From: Atopostipes sp043425375
Lineage (GTDB): Bacteria; Bacillota; Bacilli; Lactobacillales; Carnobacteriaceae_A
Length of the DNA stretch: 9,467 bases
Reading direction: 5' to 3'
Assembly: GCA_043425375.1 (NCBI GenBank)
Contig: JBHWQC010000024.1
Span: 1 to 9,467 of the forward strand
The translations under genes and the position numbers were made by a program. Below the pieces are notes generated by a model. It saw only the letters and a list, made by a program, of their open reading frames with translations. It did not search any database and was not told the DNA's origin. Position 1 is the stretch's first letter. Each line of letters opens with the position of its first letter. Shown here in pieces: positions 5,213 through 9,467 of this stretch.

Positions 5213-6314
5213 ATAACTCAGAGAACACATTATCCATTCTAGAATCGTTCTTTTCTTCCAATTCTTCCAGCACATGAACATACACCTGGCTTGTGACAGA
5301 TGAATCTCGATGACCTAATCGTTTAGCCACATAAGCAAGGTCTGCACCTTCTAAAATAAGCATAGATGCATGAGTATGCCGCAACGCGTGAGAAGTCACC
5401 ACAGGTATCTCGGCACGATCACAAGCACGTCTTAATGTTTTATTAATTGCGTGAATCGAAGGGATTTTATTCGCACGGCCTATAAATAATCGTTGTTTGT
5501 TATCGATGACTTTCTGAGAAAGCTGATAATCGTACAATTCTTTTATAATGGTCATCGTGTTTTTATCAACCGAAAGATTCCGAGATTCTTTATTTTTTGT
5601 TGGTTTGAACTCATTGTTAAATTTGTAATCCCAAGACTTATTAATATCCACTCGATTATGCAAAAAGTCGAAGTCTTTAAATTGGAGCGCCATAACTTCT
5701 GAAATGCGCATACCAGTAGCCAACTGTAAGATGAGCATGTATCTTGAAGTATAAGAGGGTTGTATGCCCTGCAGCAGCTCTTTTATCAGCTTTTTGGCTT
5801 CAGACGCTTGTAAGTACTTCATGGAATCTTTTTGACCATCGTTTCCTTTAATGGTAGGCCTTTCAGCTGGATTACGCTGTAAATAGCCATTCTGATGCGC
5901 ATCTCTTAAGGCAGTGCCAATCTTAGTATGTGCTTTGCGCACAGATTCTTTTGAACGCCCCTCTGAATACTGATTCAAGAAATTCTGATATTTCTCCCGA
6001 GTGATATTCTTAAGCAGCAGTCCATCAAAGTATTGTTCAACTAATTTAATCGCATGTCTATAAAAGCGGTCGGTTTCTTCGCTGAATACACCTATTTTAT
6101 AGGCATTGACCCAGTTTGTATAATAATCGATAAAAGGCATATCACCTTTAAGATGATCTACACCTAGATTAATCTCATGTTCAATACGATCCGCTTCCAC
6201 TTTCGCTTCTGACTTTGTACGAAAACCACTCTTTGAAAGTTCTTTTTGGGCGCCGTCTTTCGTATAACGTATGCGATACTCCCACGACTTCCCACGCTTT
6301 CTAAAAGTTGCCAT
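5208..6314 (-). CDS. int: Tyrosine-type phage integrase
   Basis: A full-length 368-residue integrase for site-specific insertion and, with an excision factor, removal of the prophage. Residues 1-50 form the small arm-site-binding domain (MATFRKRGKSWEYRIRY), 55-155 the SAM-like core-binding domain, and 165-360 the catalytic domain. All catalytic residues are present: R203 (ATGMRISE), K240 (PTKNKESR), H309 and R312 (HALRHTH), H335 (LGHRD) and the nucleophile Y345 (SQVYVHV). ATG 6314 has AGGAGG with a 7-nt spacer. It is last in a minus-strand series repressor - zinc-ribbon gene - integrase and is followed by a strong hairpin. A structured 110-bp leader separates it from the gene before it, so it may have separate control. 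Nothing looks broken. Confidence 0.97.
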   Translation of the reverse strand: MATFRKRGKSWEYRIRYTKDGAQKELSKSGFRTKSEAKVEADRIEHEINLGVDHLKGDMPFIDYYTNWVNAYKIGVFSEETDRFYRHAIKLVEQYFDGLLLKNITREKYQNFLNQYSEGRSKESVRKAHTKIGTALRDAHQNGYLQRNPAERPTIKGNDGQKDSMKYLQASEAKKLIKELLQGIQPSYTSRYMLILQLATGMRISEVMALQFKDFDFLHNRVDINKSWDYKFNNEFKPTKNKESRNLSVDKNTMTIIKELYDYQLSQKVIDNKQRLFIGRANKIPSIHAINKTLRRACDRAEIPVVTSHALRHTHASMLILEGADLAYVAKRLGHRDSSVTSQVYVHVLEELEEKNDSRMDNVFSELY

Positions 6315-6351
6315 TTAATTTCCTCCTATTATTTGTTACAATAGGGGCATG

Positions 6352-6375
6352 AACAGCCCTTATTGAAGGGTTGTT
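6352..6375. terminator. Strong hairpin in the integrase leader
   Basis: AACAGCCCTT (6352-6361) pairs with AAGGGTTGTT (6366-6375) over 10 bp with one G-T pair and a 4-nt loop. It has no T-tract on the minus strand, so it may be an attenuator or RNA-processing site upstream of int rather than a simple terminator. Confidence 0.45.
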
Positions 6376-6386
6376 TCTACTAGATG

Positions 6387-6427
6387 CCTCACACTTCTTA
6401 CTTGGCGGTAGGGTGTGGGGTTTTTAT
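6387..6427 (+). terminator. Plus-strand terminator-like hairpin between int and the zinc-ribbon gene
   Basis: CCTCACAC (6387-6394) pairs with GTGTGGGG (6413-6420) around an 18-nt loop, followed by TTTTTATTTATTTT on the plus strand. No plus-strand gene ends here, so it may block antisense transcription; on the minus strand the stem lies just after the zinc-ribbon gene's stop. Confidence 0.45.
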
Positions 6428-7003
6428 TTATTTTGCAAATTTCTTACCACAATTCATACACACGAAATTCTCTTTCTTTCCTTTTTTACCTGCAAACCCC
6501 GCTAAAGCACCAACACCACCTGTTAGCACGGCTCCGCCTATAGCCTTTCCTACACTAAATCCTTTTCTTTTATTGCCTGCATGTTGTAAATTAGTTGACT
6601 TGCATTTTGGGCATTTCAGAAGTTGTTTTTCAGCTTTACGCTGTTTATGTGCTTCTTGTGACTTCACTGCATCATTTACACGAATACTACCCAAACCTTC
6701 TTCGGCATGAATCAGATTAAATTCCTTTTCCTCTTGAAAACCACTAAGAACCTCCAGCAATTCCTTGGCTCGACCTTCTTGTTTCTTTGAATACTTAAAC
6801 CCGAATAGATTAATTGAACTTTCACCTTTGGGAGGTTCGCCCGTCTGACTAAAATAAACATAACCGCCTGAAAACATTGTAGGTTCAGAATGGAATATAC
6901 TCACGATATTTTCGAGTTTAATTTCTTTTCTTCCGATAAAAATAGCATCCCCATCAAAAGTAATGTTACTTTCCAATATCCCACCAAACTTCTCCTCGAA
7001 CAT
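6428..7003 (-). CDS. PH-like domain and split zinc-ribbon accessory protein
   Basis: A 191-residue protein. I start it at ATG 7003 (MFEEKFGGILESN) because AAAGGAGG lies just upstream; an ORF-extending start upstream has no such site. Residues about 12-88 (ITFDGDAIFIGRKEIKLENI, GGYVYFSQTG, NLFGFKYSKKQ) have the strand pattern of small bacterial PH-like domains. Residues 90-130 are charged and helical. The C-terminus has two CxxC knuckles, CPKC (131-134) and CMNC (182-185). Between them is a Gly/Ala-rich hydrophobic insert (about 152-172, GKAIGGAVLTGGVGALAGF) flanked by lysines, which might touch or cross the membrane. It occupies the slot downstream of the repressor that holds the DUF4352-like gene in the left remnant. 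A lysogen-expressed host-modifying or immunity role is inferred from position. Confidence 0.88.
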   Translation of the reverse strand: MFEEKFGGILESNITFDGDAIFIGRKEIKLENIVSIFHSEPTMFSGGYVYFSQTGEPPKGESSINLFGFKYSKKQEGRAKELLEVLSGFQEEKEFNLIHAEEGLGSIRVNDAVKSQEAHKQRKAEKQLLKCPKCKSTNLQHAGNKRKGFSVGKAIGGAVLTGGVGALAGFAGKKGKKENFVCMNCGKKFAK

Positions 7004-7010
7004 TTCTTTT

Positions 7011-7476
7011 CCTCCTTTAAAATTTAGCCCCAAGTTTCCTTGAGACTAATAATTTTATAATAGCACTCTTCCAATAATTTTTACATCTTCACTTTTAAAC
7101 TTCATATCGTCAAAATCTGGATTGACGGATTCTAAAATGATTATCTCATTTTCAAAATCATATCGCACTTTCTTGGTTGTAACTGCTTCACCTTTGATTT
7201 CCACCACTGCAATTTCTCCATTTTCAACTTGCGGCGTTTTCTCAAAGAATAATAATTCCCCATTTTCAAGTAAGGGGGACATGCTTTTTCCTCGAACCAC
7301 TAGCGCGCCATCCGTGCCTTTTGGTATGTAAGAAACTTGTTCTTCTTGAATTTCGAATTGATCGTTATACTCAATCGCTTCACCGGCTGCTGTTTGTCCA
7401 TAGACAGTTGTTGTATTCTGGTCTTTTAGTTCTCGGTCAGCAAAGTTGTAGACCTTTTCCTGGCGGGGCGGCTCAA
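7011..7476 (-). repeat. Right copy of the repressor-core direct repeat
   Basis: Partner of 320-791, same orientation. It covers the accessory-gene ribosome binding site, the intergenic hairpin, and the S24 domain up to the EPPRQ linker. Recombination between the copies would remove about 6.7 kb including the toxin-antitoxin pair and the integrase. Confidence 0.85.
7026..7047 (-). other. Hairpin with GAAA loop after the repressor stop
   Basis: On the minus strand AGTCTCAAG pairs with CTTGGGGCT over 9 bp (three G-T pairs) around a GAAA loop. It overlaps no coding sequence and lies before the AAAGGAGG of the zinc-ribbon gene, so it could set mRNA processing or stability between repressor and accessory gene. 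Confidence 0.45.
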
Positions 7477-7726
7477 GTTGGCTAGAAACTTCTGTTATTT
7501 TATCTACGATAGTTTTTTCTATTATAGAAAGGTCCTCATTCATTAAATCGTCTAAATCTACTTTAAAGATATTCGCTATTTCGGCCAACGTTTTTATTTT
7601 AGGTGTATATTTTCCTTTTTCCCATTCACTGACAGAGGAAGAACTTTTTCTGCCTAGCCTTTCAGCTAAATCCATTTGTTCCATTCCAAACTTTTCTCTT
7701 AAATATTTTAAGTTTTTATCAAACAT
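7055..7726 (-). CDS. Phage repressor, XRE HTH with S24/LexA-like self-cleaving domain
   Basis: A 223-residue CI-type repressor. Residues 5-62 are an XRE HTH (LKYLREKFGMEQMDLAERLG, SSVSEWEKGKYTP, LAEIANIFKVDLDDLM), 63-100 a linker, and 105-223 the S24 peptidase domain. Cleavage site A114-G115 (GQTAAGEA), nucleophile S148 (RGKSMSP) and general base K185 (TTKKV) are all present, so it should cut itself when RecA is activated by DNA damage and so trigger induction. ATG 7726 has GGAGGTG 6 nt upstream. It is divergent from the Cro-like gene, with three operators between them; operator 1 covers its own promoter. The S24 part is close to that of the left remnant, but the HTH is unrelated. Confidence 0.96.
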   Translation of the reverse strand: MFDKNLKYLREKFGMEQMDLAERLGRKSSSSVSEWEKGKYTPKIKTLAEIANIFKVDLDDLMNEDLSIIEKTIVDKITEVSSQLEPPRQEKVYNFADRELKDQNTTTVYGQTAAGEAIEYNDQFEIQEEQVSYIPKGTDGALVVRGKSMSPLLENGELLFFEKTPQVENGEIAVVEIKGEAVTTKKVRYDFENEIIILESVNPDFDDMKFKSEDVKIIGRVLL

Positions 7727-7755
7727 CTTGCACCTCCAATAATTATCTTATCTAT

Positions 7756-7784
7756 ATAATACCACGCACTTCGGGAAAAGTGAA
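7756..7784 (-). promoter_or_regulatory. Repressor promoter (PRM-like)
   Basis: On the minus strand TTCACT (7784-7779), a 17-bp spacer and TATTAT (7761-7756) read toward the repressor. Operator 1 fills the spacer and part of the -35, so full occupancy should shut the repressor's own promoter. Confidence 0.65.
7770..7784. promoter_or_regulatory. Operator 1
   Basis: TTCGGGAAAAGTGAA, the most diverged of four 15-bp sites, embedded in a larger perfect inverted repeat GCACTTC/GAAGTGC. It overlaps the repressor promoter. Confidence 0.7.
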
Positions 7785-7803
7785 GTGCTTTTCTATTATT
7801 TAT

Positions 7804-7818
7804 TTCGGAAATTCCGAA
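7804..7818. promoter_or_regulatory. Operator 2
   Basis: TTCGGAAATTCCGAA, a perfect palindrome extending to TTTCGGAA and TTCCGAAA around one base. It lies between the two promoters, 34 bp centre-to-centre from operator 1 and 29 bp from operator 3. Confidence 0.8.
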
Positions 7819-7827
7819 AGTTTGCCC

Positions 7828-7856
7828 TTGACTTCAGAAAAACCGAAGTGTATAAT
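7828..7856 (+). promoter_or_regulatory. Rightward early promoter (PR-like)
   Basis: TTGACT (7828-7833), a 17-bp spacer and perfect TATAAT (7851-7856). It drives the Cro-like gene and probably the antirepressor and later genes. Operator 3 covers its spacer. Confidence 0.9.
7833..7847. promoter_or_regulatory. Operator 3
   Basis: TTCAGAAAAACCGAA, inside a 19-bp inverted repeat ACTTC/GAAGT. It lies within the -35 to -10 region of the rightward promoter, so binding would block cro transcription. Confidence 0.8.
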
Positions 7857-7888
7857 TGAAATCAAGAAGTAAAGAAAGGGGCGATAAC

Positions 7889-8122
7889 ATGTCAGAGAAA
7901 TTCACTATTAAGCAATGGCGAGGTATTCGCGGCTTAACGCAAGAAGAGTTGGCTGAAAAATCCGGGGTCACGTCTAGAACCATTCACACTTATGAAAATG
8001 ATACCGAGAGTTTAGGTAATGCTAAGTATAAAAACATCCAAAATATTGCAGATGCGCTTGGCGTTAAACTAGACGATATTTTTTTAGGTATCGATTCGGA
8101 AAAACCGAAACAGAAAGCATAG
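7889..8122 (+). CDS. Cro-like XRE DNA-binding protein
   Basis: A 77-residue single-domain XRE protein: FTIKQWRGIRGLTQEELAEK, SGVTSRTIHTYENDTE, and helices to about residue 66 (IADALGVKLDDIFLG). The start is ATG 7889 with GAAAGGGG about 8 nt upstream; an in-frame initiator at 7856 lies inside the -10 box and cannot be used. As the first gene of the rightward transcript facing the repressor, it should bind the same operators and favour lytic growth. The sequence for its last residues (DSEKPK) contains operator 4. The antirepressor start follows 14 nt after its stop. Confidence 0.92.
   Translation: MSEKFTIKQWRGIRGLTQEELAEKSGVTSRTIHTYENDTESLGNAKYKNIQNIADALGVKLDDIFLGIDSEKPKQKA
8095..8109. promoter_or_regulatory. 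Operator 4, inside the 3' end of the Cro-like gene
   Basis: TTCGGAAAAACCGAA has perfect 5-bp arms and matches the consensus of operators 1-3. It lies 262 bp from operator 3 and about 28 bp before the antirepressor ATG. Binding there could loop DNA to the main operators or block elongation into the antirepressor. Confidence 0.75.
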
Positions 8123-8136
8123 AAAGGATGAATCAA

Positions 8137-8895
8137 ATGGAATTACAAACTTTTAACTTTGAAAGTCAAGACGTAAGAGTTAAAACAATCAACAACGAAA
8201 TATGGTTTGTCGGGAATGATGTAGCGGACATTCTAGGTTATAAAAACAAGAGTGACGCTTTGCAAAAACATGTTGACAAAGAAGATAAAGATGCAATCGC
8301 GATTCGCGACTCCATTGGAAGAATGCAGTCAACACCAGTAATTAATGAATCCGGTCTATACGCCTTAATTTTTGGCAGCAAGTTACCGAAAGCAAAAGAA
8401 TTCAAACGGTGGGTAACAAATGAAGTTTTGCCATCAATAAGAAAACATGGCATTTACGCTACAGCTGACACTGTAACCAAAATGTTAAACGATCCTGACA
8501 CAGCTATTAAGCTGTTGGAGACAATCAAAGATGAACGCGAGCAACGGCTAATCGCTGAACAACGAGTGAACGAATTGCAGCCAAAAGCTAGTTACTATGA
8601 TTTAATCTTGCAAAACAAATCGCTGCTCTCGGTTACTCAGATTGCTAAAGATTATGGGAAATCTGCCAAATGGTTAAATGACAAACTACATGAATTAGGT
8701 GTCCAGTACAAGCAAGGCGGGACATGGTTGTTATATCAAAACCACGCAGAAAATGGCTACACGCAATCTACAACACATGTAATTAGTGACGAAAGAAATC
8801 AGTTGTTTACAAAATGGACGCAAAAAGGGCGCTTGTTTATTTATGAGTTGCTGAAAGATGAAGGTATTCTTCCAATGATTGAACGAAAGGAGTGA
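8137..8895 (+). CDS. Phage antirepressor (BRO-N plus KilAC/ANT domain)
   Basis: A 252-residue antirepressor-type protein. Residues 1-107 form a BRO-N domain (IWFVGNDVADILGYKNKSDA, VINESGLYALIFGSKLPKAK, RWVTNEVLPSIRKHG). Residues 108-148 are a helical charged linker (IKDEREQRLIAEQRVNEL), and 150-250 a KilAC/ANT domain (LLSVTQIAKDYGKSAKWLND, GTWLLYQ, KGRLFIYELLKDEGILP). I chose ATG 8137 because AAAGG lies 10 nt upstream; ATG 8128 is only 1 nt from it. Family members are DNA-binding proteins or inactivate repressors by contact. Its place right after cro suggests it is held off by the repressor and promotes induction once made. Confidence 0.93.
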   Translation: MELQTFNFESQDVRVKTINNEIWFVGNDVADILGYKNKSDALQKHVDKEDKDAIAIRDSIGRMQSTPVINESGLYALIFGSKLPKAKEFKRWVTNEVLPSIRKHGIYATADTVTKMLNDPDTAIKLLETIKDEREQRLIAEQRVNELQPKASYYDLILQNKSLLSVTQIAKDYGKSAKWLNDKLHELGVQYKQGGTWLLYQNHAENGYTQSTTHVISDERNQLFTKWTQKGRLFIYELLKDEGILPMIERKE

Positions 8896-8900
8896 TTCCG

Positions 8901-9206
8901 ATGCAACAACTCAAAGCGGAAGTCATCATTCAGATTCCAGAAACGCATGCGCTTGTTAAAAAAACGACATTAGAGGAATTGGAAGCACAAGCGGATGTGA
9001 CTTGGGTTAAGGGAATGGAATGGCTGAAAGAACAAACGGGCATCCGATCAGACGCCACACTCAAAGAAAACATTCTTTTCCCGAATCGAGAAGAACTTGA
9101 AAAGCATTGTGTCGATTTCCCTGACAAACGGGGCGAACACTGGTATTTCAATGTAGTGCCAATGAAAAAATGGCTACAGGAGAACTTTCATAAGGTGGCA
9201 AAATAA
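8901..9206 (+). CDS. DUF771-family phage protein
   Basis: A 101-residue protein of the small early-region family DUF771, recognised by WVKGMEWLKEQTGIRSDATL followed by ILFPNREELEK and a C-terminal MKKWLQENFHK. I chose ATG 8901 over GTG 8892 because AAAGGAG is 8 nt before the ATG and overlaps the GTG region. The pattern is compatible with a MerR/excisionase-like winged helix, so DNA binding or an Xis-like role is possible but unproven. It starts 5 nt after the antirepressor stop and was probably made from the same rightward transcript. Confidence 0.85.
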   Translation: MQQLKAEVIIQIPETHALVKKTTLEELEAQADVTWVKGMEWLKEQTGIRSDATLKENILFPNREELEKHCVDFPDKRGEHWYFNVVPMKKWLQENFHKVAK

Positions 9207-9235
9207 CATGAGAAAAAGAAAGAGGCGAAAACGCG

Positions 9236-9385
9236 ATGGACTTAGGATGGTTACCAGAAATACTTTGTCTAAATATAGGAATCGTAATCGGAATGTTTTA
9301 TCGAGATTGGGCTATCGAACAGTATCGAAAGGAGAGGGAAGAGAATGAACAAGCAACAAGAGGCGGAAATTATAAGGATGATTGA
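9236..9385 (+). CDS. 49-residue small membrane protein
   Basis: ATG 9236 is preceded by AGAGGCG (10-nt spacer). Residues 4-21 (GWLPEILCLNIGIVIGMFY) form one likely membrane segment, followed by a charged tail (RDWAIEQYRKEREENEQ). It overlaps the next gene's start by 41 bp. No family recognised; small membrane proteins of this shape are common in phage early operons. Its frame competes with an Arg/Lys-only ORF from 9208, which I consider a shadow. Confidence 0.6.
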   Translation: MDLGWLPEILCLNIGIVIGMFYRDWAIEQYRKEREENEQATRGGNYKDD

Positions 9386-9467
9386 AAAAGCTGAGGCTAA
9401 TCTAACTCTAATGGAAAAACTAGGTATAAAGTGGAGAGCTTTTAAAAATCGGGGAATGTGGTTTTTC
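9345..9467 (+). CDS. Small phage protein, 5' part only
   Basis: The first 41 codons (MNKQQEAEIIRMIEKAEANL, then KLGIKWRAFKNRG) run off the right edge. AAAGGAGAGG lies 7-10 nt upstream of ATG 9345. The N-terminus looks helical and charged. Function unknown. Confidence 0.65.
   Translation, partial: MNKQQEAEIIRMIEKAEANLTLMEKLGIKWRAFKNRGMWFF

Noticed and set aside
5493..5702. Plus-strand ORF inside the integrase
   Set aside because: Antisense shadow of a well-conserved integrase catalytic domain.
6384..6710. Plus-strand 108-codon ORF
   Set aside because: Antisense to the zinc-ribbon gene; its composition follows from the opposite strand and it begins inside a terminator-like hairpin.
7122..7331. 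Plus-strand ORF inside the repressor
   Set aside because: Antisense shadow of the S24 domain.
8238..8453. Minus-strand ORF inside the antirepressor
   Set aside because: Antisense shadow of the BRO-N domain.
8930..9151. Minus-strand ORF inside the DUF771 gene
   Set aside because: Antisense shadow; no ribosome binding site.
9208..9348. 46-residue ORF starting MRKRKRRKRDGLR, with AGGTGG upstream
   Set aside because: Extreme Arg/Lys content typical of an off-frame reading; the overlapping frame from 9236 gives a normal small membrane protein with its own ribosome site. Not fully excluded.

Overview
The window is AT-rich DNA of Bacillota type: strong AGGAGG ribosome binding sites, TTGACA/TATAAT promoters, and phage families common in Lactobacillales (tyrosine integrase, XRE-S24 repressor, BRO-N antirepressor, DUF771). 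I would guess a lactic-acid-type host (Carnobacteriaceae or Enterococcaceae-like), but nothing here fixes the genus. There is no CRISPR array, tRNA, rRNA or complete IS element.

The window reads as two phage-derived segments in the same orientation, separated by a toxin-antitoxin pair. Left segment (about 1-3590): a decayed prophage remnant. It holds the 5' part of a membrane-anchored DUF4352-like protein (minus strand), a repressor pseudogene that keeps its S24 domain but has lost the start of its HTH, an operator-like nested palindrome, a divergent broken gene (1128-1416), two very small ORFs (1590-1848), a small minus-strand ORF, a 180-aa phage-type protein and a broken sigma/ArpU-like late regulator followed by a terminator. 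The replication genes expected between an immunity region and a late regulator are absent, so a deletion is likely. Junction (about 3590-5170): mostly non-coding or decayed sequence, then an intact RelB/DinJ-YafQ pair with its own promoter and terminator, then minus-strand terminators and the likely attachment region.

Right segment (5208 to the end): the intact left end of a second prophage. Integrase, a PH-like/zinc-ribbon accessory protein and an XRE-S24 repressor lie on the minus strand. A Cro-like protein, a BRO-N/KilAC antirepressor, a DUF771 protein and two small genes lie on the plus strand. The divergent control region is very readable: three 15-bp operators of consensus TTCGGnAAAnCCGAA overlap both promoters, and a fourth, perfect copy lies inside the end of the cro gene.

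The two segments share a direct repeat of about 470 bp covering the repressor S24 domain and the short leader of the next gene. The DNA-binding domains upstream and the accessory genes downstream are unrelated. This looks like modular exchange around a conserved repressor core. It predicts that both repressors were induced by the same signal (RecA-type autocleavage) while recognising different operators.
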